A DNA stretch of 15,645 bases from Elusimicrobiota bacterium (lineage in GTDB: Bacteria; Elusimicrobiota; Elusimicrobia; UBA1565; JACRDR01), in contig JACQPI010000007.1 of NCBI GenBank assembly GCA_016207585.1, positions 1 to 15,645 on the forward strand, in the 5' to 3' direction. The notes under the pieces are model-generated. The model had not been told where the DNA came from. It did not search any database and worked only from the letters and a program-made list of their open reading frames with translations. Position numbers and translations under genes: made by a program. Each line of letters starts with the position of its first letter. Within the stretch, counting starts at the first letter, position 1. Below are positions 6,674 through 13,580 of the stretch, piece by piece.

Positions 6674-7846
6674 ATGGACTTTTTCCACAGGATGGGTTCT
6701 CACCACCGCATCGCCCCTCAAGACGCGGTTTACTGCGAGACGCCGGACGCTTTCTCGAAAGGCAACAAACTCACCGTGCTCAACAACGGCCGCGAGGCAT
6801 ACCCGGCCATGATGGCCGCCATCGCCCAAGCCAGGAAAACGATCCATCTGGAGACCTACATCCTGCGCAGCGACCGCATCGGCTGGGAGTTCGCCAAGCT
6901 GCTGGGCGAAAAAGCCCGCACCGCCGTGCAGGTTCGACTTATCTACGATTCCATGGGCTCCATGGAACTCTCGCGAGGCTATTTGCAGTACCTGAGAAAC
7001 CACGGAATTTCCATTTTAGAGTACCACCCCGTCGCCCCGTGGCGGCGGCGGTGGGGTTGGGGCCGGAGAGACCATCGCAAAATCCTCGTCGTGGACGGCC
7101 ACGTCGGCTTCACGGGCGGGATCAACATCGCCGATGACTACGCCCCCCTGGAGGAAGGCGGAGGCGGCTGGCGCGACATCCACGTCCGCATCGAGGGCCC
7201 CGGCGCCTACGAACTCGACCGCATCTTCCGCGAGACATGGTTTCGCGAGACGGGCCGCTGGTTTGCCATCGACGGCGGCCATGACGGGGAGGCCGGCCCT
7301 TCCTTCGTAATGGCGACGGCGAACCAGGAATTCCTCCATCGGCACCGCATCCGCAGGGCTTACCGTTACGCGGTGCGGCGGGCGCGCCGCTACGTCAGCA
7401 TCGCCAACCCTTATTTCATACCCGACCGAGCGATTCGGCGGGTCCTTTTCCGCGCCGGCGGGCGCGGGGTTCGCGTGCGCGTCCTAGTGCCGGGACACTC
7501 GGACGTTCCGGCCGTGTCGTACGCCAGCCGCCATCGCTATGAGGACCTCCTCCGCCACGGAGTGCGCATCTTCGAATGGCCCGGCCCCGTCCTGCATTCC
7601 AAGACGGTCGTCGTGGACGGCATTTGGAGCGCGGTGGGCTCCTACAACATGGACCACCGCTCGTGGCTGCACAACCTGGAGGTGAACCTCCACGTCTTGG
7701 ACCGGGATTTCGCGCAGAAACTGCAGGAAGGCTTCGAACGGGACATTCTGGCTTCCCGAGAAATAAATCTGCCCCAATGGCGGCGGCGCCCCTGGGAGGA
7801 AAAGCTCCTGGAAAGGCTCTTCTATTTCGCGCGGTATTGGCTATGA
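6674..7846 (+). CDS. cls: Cardiolipin synthase-like phospholipase D family protein
   Basis: 390-residue protein with two HKD motifs: HRKILVVD (134-141) followed by GFTGGINIADDY, and HSKTVVVD (308-315) followed by AVGSYNMDHRSW. This order and spacing, the WRDIHVRIEGPGA block after the first HKD, and SIANPYFIPDRAIRRVL before the second are those of bacterial cardiolipin synthases, which make cardiolipin from phosphatidylglycerol or PG plus PE. There is no N-terminal membrane pair, so it resembles the ClsB-type short form; the C-terminus is aromatic and basic and may sit on the membrane. The ATG at 6674 is chosen from the position of the promoter and the start of family similarity; an ATG seven codons in is also possible. 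The stop overlaps the sixA start (ATGA). Substrate is inferred from the family, and other PLD transfer reactions are not excluded. Confidence 0.88.
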   Translation: MDFFHRMGSHHRIAPQDAVYCETPDAFSKGNKLTVLNNGREAYPAMMAAIAQARKTIHLETYILRSDRIGWEFAKLLGEKARTAVQVRLIYDSMGSMELSRGYLQYLRNHGISILEYHPVAPWRRRWGWGRRDHRKILVVDGHVGFTGGINIADDYAPLEEGGGGWRDIHVRIEGPGAYELDRIFRETWFRETGRWFAIDGGHDGEAGPSFVMATANQEFLHRHRIRRAYRYAVRRARRYVSIANPYFIPDRAIRRVLFRAGGRGVRVRVLVPGHSDVPAVSYASRHRYEDLLRHGVRIFEWPGPVLHSKTVVVDGIWSAVGSYNMDHRSWLHNLEVNLHVLDRDFAQKLQEGFERDILASREINLPQWRRRPWEEKLLERLFYFARYWL

Positions 7847-8301
7847 AGCTCTATCTCCTGAGGCACGGCCACTCCCCGAGCCTGCAGGAGGCCGGGGTAA
7901 CCACCGATGCCGACCGGCCCCTTTCGGCCGCCGGCCGCGAAGCGATCCGGCGCGCGGCGCGGTTTTTGCGCGATCAGGGAGCCCATCCGCAGGTGATCCT
8001 CACAAGCCCCCTGCGGCGCGCGCAGGAGAGCGCCGAGGAAGCCGCTCGGACGCTGACGCCTCCCCAAGGCGTCCAACCGTGGGTTCTCTTGGAGAATCGA
8101 GTCTCGGGCAAGGAGTTATGGAAACCGCTGCAGAGCCGGGCCGCGGGACTGGCGGAGCTTCTGGTCGTAGGGCACCAGCCCCAATTGGGAGAGCTGCTTT
8201 TATCTCTATCCGGAAAAGACATAGCGATCGCGCCCGGAGGGCTCGTGGCCCTTGCCGTCAATCCTGAAAAGAGTTCCCTGTTATGGGTTCAGGCCCCCTG
8301 A
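7843..8301 (+). CDS. sixA: SixA-type phosphohistidine phosphatase (histidine phosphatase superfamily)
   Basis: 152-residue single-domain protein with the RHG signature (R7-H8-G9 in LLRHGHS), DRPLSAAGR, TSPLRRAQESAE (Arg58) and the second catalytic His in VVGHQPQLGELL (His111). Length and these motifs fit SixA, which removes phosphate from His of HPt domains or of the nitrogen PTS. The family is also annotated for other phosphoesters, so the substrate here is not proven. No histidine kinase or PTS gene lies in the window. The ATG overlaps the stop of the upstream PLD gene, and its own end overlaps the start of the beta-barrel gene by 19 bases, so it is translated from one mRNA with both. No clear Shine-Dalgarno is seen, consistent with coupling. 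Confidence 0.88.
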   Translation: MKLYLLRHGHSPSLQEAGVTTDADRPLSAAGREAIRRAARFLRDQGAHPQVILTSPLRRAQESAEEAARTLTPPQGVQPWVLLENRVSGKELWKPLQSRAAGLAELLVVGHQPQLGELLLSLSGKDIAIAPGGLVALAVNPEKSSLLWVQAP

Positions 8302-9569
8302 CCCGGCGGCGCGCCTACCCGTTTTTAATGGCGTCGATCGGCCTCTGCCTGTTTCTGCAAGGCCATCTCTCGACCCCGGCCGTGGCCGTCTTCATCAAGA
8401 ATGAGATGGATACCGTGGACCCGGAGCGCCTCTTCGATTCCCGATATTTCCTGGACCTGTTCAGTTTCTCGTTTCCCCTGCAGTGGCGATGGGAGGACCT
8501 TGTCTCGCCCCAAATCTACCGGATCAACGCGGCCAGCCTGGACCGCTCGGACTTGCTCATCTTGCAGGAGGTCCGTATCGCGCGGCCCCTGGCCAAACGC
8601 CCCGACGGCGACGGCGCGCCGCCATGGCTCAATTTCCGCTACGATCTCAGGCAAAACGAGGACAAGGACCTCCAAGAATTCCATCAATGGATCTCGCTGG
8701 AGGTCGGCCCCTGGCGCGGCTTTTCATTGGGCGTTTTCGGAGAGCCGACATTCTCGAAGGAAAACGCCGACATCGGTTTTCTATTGCGGCACGCCCCGAA
8801 ACCGGGCCTGGACCTCTACGCCAGCGTCGATTTCGTCGATTGGAACTTCAACGAACGAGGGAAGACCGTCCAACGCTACGAACGCCTTCCCGTCACCTAC
8901 GAGGGGGGCGTGCGCTACGGCTCGGGCTCCGATATCTGGAAGCTGTCCCTGGAATACGACTCGCCGCTCGTGCGGACCGATACCGCGCAGAACCTCTCTT
9001 ACTCCTACCGAAAAACGACTCTCGCGGCCCGGTGGGACCGTATTCCAGGCGACCGATCCTCGTTGGGGATTTCGGCTCACTACCGTTACGAATTCAAAAG
9101 GGAAGCGAATCATTTCAATCCCGATCCCTCTTTCCTGACGTCGGACTTTCAAAGGAACACGCATCGGCTCGGACTGGCGACGTCCGTCCCTCTGACGCCC
9201 AAGGACGATCTTGAAATCGGCTCGTTCTATCTTTTGAGACAAGCACGGGCCGACGCCCCGCAAGACACGACGACCGTCCGCTACACGCGCTGGGAATTGC
9301 AGCCTTACGGTCGATGGCGGAGAGCCTTGAAATCCTGGATGATCTCCGAGGTCGCCCTATTCTCCTCCGGCGGGGAAAACCGCCAGTTCTACCGCAGCCC
9401 TGCGCTCACGCGCATCTCCCAATCGAATCTCCTGGCGAAACTCGGCCTCGGCATCGACTTCCTCACATTCTCGAAAGGCCGCATCGGGGTCTACGGCACC
9501 TTCGATCTGGACCGGGCGGACCGCCATCTCTGGGGCGGCGGGAACATCCGGGCCCAGTGGCCGTTTTAA
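8283..9569 (+). CDS. Exported beta-barrel outer-membrane protein candidate
   Basis: 428 residues. The N-terminus is a Sec signal peptide: RRR at 8-10, a hydrophobic core FLMASIGLCLFL, and a cleavage site AVA-V near residue 35. The mature part has no hydrophobic helix. It shows many short alternating polar/aromatic strands separated by turns (for example LSLEYDSP, LGISAHYRYEF, LEIGSFYLLRQ, IGVYGTFDLD) and ends in QWPF, the terminal Phe typical of proteins folded by the BAM complex. I do not recognise a named family; a porin or lipid-handling channel are both possible. The ATG at 8283 preserves the charged signal-peptide n-region and has AAGAG nine bases upstream; ATG 8328 would leave only a weak signal. 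It overlaps sixA by 19 bases. Confidence 0.72.
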   Translation: MGSGPLTRRRAYPFLMASIGLCLFLQGHLSTPAVAVFIKNEMDTVDPERLFDSRYFLDLFSFSFPLQWRWEDLVSPQIYRINAASLDRSDLLILQEVRIARPLAKRPDGDGAPPWLNFRYDLRQNEDKDLQEFHQWISLEVGPWRGFSLGVFGEPTFSKENADIGFLLRHAPKPGLDLYASVDFVDWNFNERGKTVQRYERLPVTYEGGVRYGSGSDIWKLSLEYDSPLVRTDTAQNLSYSYRKTTLAARWDRIPGDRSSLGISAHYRYEFKREANHFNPDPSFLTSDFQRNTHRLGLATSVPLTPKDDLEIGSFYLLRQARADAPQDTTTVRYTRWELQPYGRWRRALKSWMISEVALFSSGGENRQFYRSPALTRISQSNLLAKLGLGIDFLTFSKGRIGVYGTFDLDRADRHLWGGGNIRAQWPF

Positions 9570-9585
9570 ATAAAACCGCCATGGC

Positions 9586-9607
9586 TCCAGAATATGGGTA
9601 TTCTGGG
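9586..9607 (+). terminator. Perfect 8-bp hairpin after the beta-barrel gene
   Basis: CCAGAATA-TGGG-TATTCTGG is a perfect 8-bp stem with a 4-base loop, extendable by one T-G pair, 17 bases past the stop of the beta-barrel gene. There is no T-run after it (GTAAGAAAGG follows), so it could be a processing or stabilising 3' hairpin instead of a classical terminator. The rest of 9608-9726 holds the promoter of the next gene and nothing else I can identify. Confidence 0.35.
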
Positions 9608-9676
9608 TAAGAAAGGATGGGACAACAACCCGCGTATTTCAGGGCTACTGGGCTCAGGATGGTTTAAGGGCAGCTC

Positions 9677-9685
9677 TGCTAGAAT
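9677..9685 (+). promoter_or_regulatory. Extended -10 promoter of the exported PLD gene
   Basis: TGC-TAGAAT, an extended -10. No recognisable -35 at 16-18 bases. A start near 9692 would give a leader of about 35 bases. No Shine-Dalgarno precedes ATG 9727. Confidence 0.4.
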
Positions 9686-9726
9686 CGAGAACAAAGCGCT
9701 CCGCGGCAACGAGCCTATCTCAACCT

Positions 9727-11655
9727 ATGCGAGCCACCTGTCGCCCAAAGTGGGTTTTTAGTGTTTTGTTCCTTTGGGCTTACTCTATATCCTCCCCCCC
9801 CTGCCTCTTGAGAGCTCAGGAGCCTCCCCCGCCTATCCTTTCTGAATCCGAAGAAAGGGCTCTCCAGTTTATAAAGAGGCTTATCCTCCTGGAGCTAGTC
9901 GTTACGGATACGCACAATGAGGTTTTTGGCGTCAAAGGGAGTCAAAAAAAAGCCAACTTGAATGCTGCTTACAGCGGCGCGGTCCGCCAGTTTGAGGAGT
10001 ATCTTTCAGGCTTGGAGCGGGAGGGGAGGACATCCCCGGAAGAGATCCGGCATATCCGAGAGAGCGGAGTTCTCAACTTGATGAACTCCTTGCGGCAAAC
10101 CTATAAAAAAGGAATTCCCTATTCGATAGGGACTGACGTCGGGAGCGAGGAGTATAAAGCGGTGCTGGAGAAGGGACTGGGCAGCGAGGCCTTGGAGGCC
10201 TTCGTCCTGGAACCTTTCATGGACGCTGTTGCTTACAAGAAGCACATGATCTCCCTCATCGAAAACGCCGAGCGCTTCCTGGAGGCATCCGTTTACCACT
10301 TCGACATGGACGACGGCGGCCGCGAGATGTTTCAGCGCTTGGTGTCGAAAAAACTGGGGGTTCGTTATGATCCCTTTCACGTCCGTTGGGCCCGCGAAGG
10401 GGTGGAACTGCAGAAGCTAAACCCGGATCAATTCAAGCCGTATCTCCTCTCGGAGCTGACCGGACGTTCCCTCGATGAGATGAGGCATTTAGGCAAGAGG
10501 GAGGCCGGAGAAATCATCGCGCGACGCCAACGCCCCATCCAGATATTCATCCTTGTCGACGCCAAGAATATGGTCATTTCCAACCCCAGCTTGGTGAAAC
10601 CGCTTCGTTACTACTCCACGAATCGTTTCCATAACGCTTTCGATGAGTATGGGATCGTCTTTTTGGAATGGGGCAAACTGCTGAAGATAGCCAGGATCCC
10701 TCTTCCTCTCACAAGCAAAAGACTTCCCCTGCCCGTGCCCAGCGGCTCCGGATTCACCGACGGCGTCTACCACGCAAAATATATGTACAACGACAAGGGA
10801 CAAGCCATCGTGATGGGACAGGGGATAGCCGACAAGTATTTCCAGAGCGAGCTGGAAGCTGGAAAGAAGAGGCCCTGGCGGGATGGAGGCTGGTATCTCC
10901 AAGGGAAACCGGCGCTTCCCTTAAGCGATTTTCATCTCCGCCAGGTACGGAGATCGCGTCCTTCCCTGGACACTTCGGGGATCGCCGCGGATATATCGGC
11001 TCGGCTTCACGCGGTCGCGCCGCTCCCGGGGCGGCCAGCCGTTCATTTCATCGTCACCGACCCCAAAAAACGGATATTCCAGTTTGAGAGTTTGGTGTTT
11101 AGCGCCATTGCCTCCGCCCGGAGCGAGATTCTCGTGGATATGGGTTTCTTCGCTGATTCCAGGATTGCCAAGGCTCTCATGGAGAGGAAACGGGCCAATC
11201 CGGAGTTGCGGGTGATCGTGATCGGCCCCGGCTGGACGGATCAACCCGGGATCGCCGCCGTCAACCGATGCCTGCGCATGAACTTTATCCGCGCCGGGAT
11301 ACGGGTCTTCCGATGGCGACCCGACCCCGAGAGGACCCCCTATGATAAAAACGCCATGCTGCACTTGAAGGCGTTCATGGTGGATGGGAGATTGGCTTAT
11401 TTGGGTTCGGGAAATTTTCTGCGCCGGAGCCGCCGGGCGGACGTGGAAGCGGGTTATGTCACCCAAGACCCGGAAGCCGTCGGCAAGCTTCGACAATTCC
11501 TGGAGGAGGACCTGGACAATTCACAGGAAGCAGGCAACGATCCCTTGGATTTTCTGGAAACGCCCGCTTGCGCGGCATTACAAAAAGCCCGCGCCGTTTC
11601 CGTAACATGGTCCTTCTTAAGCAGGATAACCAACGCCGCCCTTCCGCCCTATTGA
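9727..11655 (+). CDS. Large exported phospholipase D-like protein with two HKD motifs
   Basis: 642 residues. The N-terminus is a signal peptide (basic, then FSVLFLWAYSI, then a likely signal peptidase I site LLRA-QE near residue 30; the Cys at 26 is not in a good lipobox). A helical N-domain of about 130 residues with no recognised family precedes two PLD halves. HKD1 is HAKYMYND (349-356), followed by AIVMGQG and WRDGGWYLQG; HKD2 is HLKAFMVD (546-553), followed by LAYLGSGNFLRRSRRADVE. Each half has the preceding hydrophobic strand pattern (ENAERFLEASVYHFD; ASARSEILVDMGFF). PLD proteins cleave or transfer phosphodiester bonds of phospholipids, and rarely of nucleic acids. Export suggests an envelope or secreted lipid substrate. 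Codon use is visibly richer in A/T-ending codons than in neighbouring genes, especially in the first 500 bases. It converges on rsmD with a four-base gap. Confidence 0.85.
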   Translation: MRATCRPKWVFSVLFLWAYSISSPPCLLRAQEPPPPILSESEERALQFIKRLILLELVVTDTHNEVFGVKGSQKKANLNAAYSGAVRQFEEYLSGLEREGRTSPEEIRHIRESGVLNLMNSLRQTYKKGIPYSIGTDVGSEEYKAVLEKGLGSEALEAFVLEPFMDAVAYKKHMISLIENAERFLEASVYHFDMDDGGREMFQRLVSKKLGVRYDPFHVRWAREGVELQKLNPDQFKPYLLSELTGRSLDEMRHLGKREAGEIIARRQRPIQIFILVDAKNMVISNPSLVKPLRYYSTNRFHNAFDEYGIVFLEWGKLLKIARIPLPLTSKRLPLPVPSGSGFTDGVYHAKYMYNDKGQAIVMGQGIADKYFQSELEAGKKRPWRDGGWYLQGKPALPLSDFHLRQVRRSRPSLDTSGIAADISARLHAVAPLPGRPAVHFIVTDPKKRIFQFESLVFSAIASARSEILVDMGFFADSRIAKALMERKRANPELRVIVIGPGWTDQPGIAAVNRCLRMNFIRAGIRVFRWRPDPERTPYDKNAMLHLKAFMVDGRLAYLGSGNFLRRSRRADVEAGYVTQDPEAVGKLRQFLEEDLDNSQEAGNDPLDFLETPACAALQKARAVSVTWSFLSRITNAALPPY

Positions 11656-11659
11656 TGAT

Positions 11660-12253
11660 TTACGACGGGCGCCTTTCAGGCCGGCCGCGAAAAAAACTGA
11701 TGAGCGTGTCGCCGTAGCGGGAGCGGCGAAAAAGCTCCAACTCGTCGGGGGCGGCCGGGGTCTCCTTCTTGTGGTGCTGCGCGACGATCCAGCCGCCCGG
11801 AGCGAGCAGCTTCGCGGCCAAGACTCCTTCCAGCAGGACGCGCGCGACCTGCAGCGGGTTCCCTTGAAGGTCCTTATAGGGAGGGCCCATGAAAATCAGA
11901 TCGAAATGTTCGAGGCCCGAGCGGTAGGCGATCCAACCCATCGGAGAAAGAAGATCGCCCCGGTGCATCTGCGCTCGGTTTTTCCAATTCGTCCTCTCGA
12001 GATTTTTCTGGATGACATCGATGCAGCGCGGGTCCTTATCGACGAAAATAACGCGTTCGGCTCCCCGTGAGAGCGCCTCGAGCCCCACCGCGCCCGTGCC
12101 GGCAAACAGGTCCAAGAAATGCGAGCCCGGAACCTTAGGGCGGAGGATATCGAACAACGACTGGCGCATCCGGTCCGAGATGGGGCGGACCGGGAGGGAT
12201 TTGGGAACGGAGAGGATTCGGCGCCCGCGTCCCGCGCCCGCGATGATTCTCAT
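11660..12253 (-). CDS. rsmD: 16S rRNA (guanine966-N2)-methyltransferase RsmD
   Basis: 197-residue SAM-dependent methyltransferase acting on 16S rRNA during 30S assembly. Start at ATG 12253 begins the family consensus MRIIAGAGRGRRIL; RPISDRMRQSLFDIL (23-37) is the conserved basic block. SAM motif I is DLFAGTGAVGLEALSRGA (48-65), followed by VDKDPRC, and the catalytic motif IV is FMGPPYKD (121-128). The usual residue before PPY is Asp or Asn; here it is Gly123. No Shine-Dalgarno is seen before the ATG. The open frame extends upstream beyond 12253 but would overlap the divergent REC-MBL gene. Its usual partner coaD is not adjacent. It is divergent from the REC-MBL gene with a 66-base gap containing a shared AT palindrome. 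Confidence 0.93.
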   Translation of the reverse strand: MRIIAGAGRGRRILSVPKSLPVRPISDRMRQSLFDILRPKVPGSHFLDLFAGTGAVGLEALSRGAERVIFVDKDPRCIDVIQKNLERTNWKNRAQMHRGDLLSPMGWIAYRSGLEHFDLIFMGPPYKDLQGNPLQVARVLLEGVLAAKLLAPGGWIVAQHHKKETPAAPDELELFRRSRYGDTLISFFRGRPERRPS

Positions 12254-12295
12254 GACCGAAGCAAGCAGCCGAATACCATAGGAGGCCCGTGGCCT

Positions 12296-12309
12296 TATTT
12301 TATAAAATA
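12296..12309. promoter_or_regulatory. 14-bp AT palindrome in the divergent promoter region
   Basis: TATTTTATAAAATA is a perfect 14-bp palindrome, the only strongly AT-rich stretch in the 66-base gap between rsmD and the REC-MBL gene. It offers overlapping -10 boxes on both strands (plus: TATAAA or TAAAAT; minus: TAAAAT). No -35 is visible for either. For the plus gene the -10 lies only 11-13 bases before ATG 12320. Confidence 0.4.
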
Positions 12310-12319
12310 CGCTTCCCTC

Positions 12320-13573
12320 ATGGACCCCGAAATCCTCATCGTCGACAACGACCCCCTCGTCTGCGGCCTCTCGAACGAGATCCTGCAGGAAGCCGGGTTC
12401 ACGACCCAGATGCTGCACGACGGCAAGCTCGCCATCGCGGCGATACGCGAGATGCGGCCTCGCGCCGTCCTCCTGGATATCCTCATGCCTGGAATCGACG
12501 GCCTGAGCATTTGCCGCTCGATCAAATCCGACGCCGCGCTCAAGGCCACCAAGGTCATCATCGTCTCCGGGAAGACCTTTCCGACCGAAAAAGAGCGCGC
12601 CTCTCGCTACGGAGCCGACCTTTTCATAGAAAAACCCTACGACGTGGACGCCTTCGCCCAGACCGTGATGCGCGTGGTGGGCCGCCCCACGACCCCGACG
12701 CCCGCCGGGACGACGCCCGGCCGAAAAACAGCGCCCGTGCGGCTGCGCGTCTGGGGGTCGCGCGCCATGCCCAAGGCTCCCCAAGAGGCCTCCGCCCGCG
12801 CCGAGCATACGCCCTGCGTCTCCCTGGAGACCGAAAAGCATTTTTTCATATTCGATGCCGGCAGCGGCCTATCCCCCTTAGGGCGAGAGCTTCTCCGCTC
12901 CGCGCGCAAGGACCTATGGATTTTCCTCACCCATTTCCATGAAGGCCACCTCAACGGCCTGGGCACGTTCCCCTGCAGCCGCGAAGCGAGCTACAACCTG
13001 CATATATGCGGCCCCAACGACCCGGACAAAACGCTCGAACAGTGCGTCCGGGATATCTTCAAGAATTCGTTCTCCCAGGATCCCAAGCCGATCCGCGCCA
13101 AAATCCAGCTGCTCGCGCTTTCGGAAGGAGAACACGACATCCTTCCGGGAGTGCGCCTGCGGGCCTTCTATACGAACCATCCCTCGACCACGCTTGGATA
13201 TTCCATGGAGGTCGCCGGGAAAAAAATCGTCTACTGCCCCGACAGCGAGCTTCTTGGCCGCGCGACCGCGCTCCAGGATTACGACGAGACCTTGGGAAAC
13301 GCCTGCCGAAACGCGGATATCCTGATCCACGACGCCTATTACAAGCCGGAGGACCACGCCCGCCACAAGAACGAAGGGCACTCCAGCGCTTTCGAGGCCG
13401 CGGAGTTCGCCGCCCGCTTCGAGGCGGAGCGGTTGCTCCTATTCCATCTCGACGCCTCCTACTCCCCCGAGACGCTGCGGGTCCTGGAACGGGAGGTTCA
13501 GGAAATGCTCAAAACGAAGGGACATTTGCTGGAGTGCGCGATCGCCTGGGAAGGGCTCGAAATTAATATTTAA
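12320..13573 (+). CDS. Response-regulator receiver domain fused to a metallo-beta-lactamase-fold domain
   Basis: 417 residues. Residues 4-120 are a complete REC domain: acidic pair D9/D11, phospho-acceptor D53 in LLDILMPGIDG, Ser83 (IIVSGK) at the T/S switch, and Lys105 in EKPYD. A Pro/Thr/Gly linker (about 123-139) leads to a metallo-beta-lactamase-fold domain, starting RVWGSRAMP, with DAGSGLSPLG and the metal motif HFHEGHLNG (H205, H207, H210), then H287 (NHPSTTLGYS), D308 (CPDSE), HDAYY, GHSS and H376 (LLFHLD). The usual HxHxDH Asp is Gly209 here, so one metal ligand and general base is missing, while His287, Asp308 and His376 remain. Phosphorylation could control the hydrolase domain. Start at ATG 12320 fits the REC boundary; there is no Shine-Dalgarno. 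It converges with the aldehyde dehydrogenase gene. Confidence 0.9.
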   Translation: MDPEILIVDNDPLVCGLSNEILQEAGFTTQMLHDGKLAIAAIREMRPRAVLLDILMPGIDGLSICRSIKSDAALKATKVIIVSGKTFPTEKERASRYGADLFIEKPYDVDAFAQTVMRVVGRPTTPTPAGTTPGRKTAPVRLRVWGSRAMPKAPQEASARAEHTPCVSLETEKHFFIFDAGSGLSPLGRELLRSARKDLWIFLTHFHEGHLNGLGTFPCSREASYNLHICGPNDPDKTLEQCVRDIFKNSFSQDPKPIRAKIQLLALSEGEHDILPGVRLRAFYTNHPSTTLGYSMEVAGKKIVYCPDSELLGRATALQDYDETLGNACRNADILIHDAYYKPEDHARHKNEGHSSAFEAAEFAARFEAERLLLFHLDASYSPETLRVLEREVQEMLKTKGHLLECAIAWEGLEINI

Positions 13574-13579
13574 CCGAGC
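13555..13579. terminator. Hairpin between convergent REC-MBL and ALDH genes
   Basis: GCTCG (13555-13559) pairs perfectly with CGAGC (13575-13579), and inside it AAAT pairs with ATTT around a TAAT loop, with a three-base bulge. The stem spans the REC-MBL stop codon and reaches almost to the ALDH stop in a seven-base gap. No T-run follows on either strand. Confidence 0.3.
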
Positions 13580-13580
13580 G

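Noticed and set aside
11645..11671. CGCCC/GGGCG stem across the exported-PLD and rsmD stops
   Set aside because: Only five pairs around a 17-base loop; not distinguishable from chance in this GC content.
12281..12939. AGGAGG followed by GTG 12289 opening a 217-codon frame inside the REC-MBL gene
   Set aside because: The spacing of three bases is too short for initiation, and the translation is Arg/Pro-rich shadow sequence; the REC frame starts at 12320 with full domain conservation.
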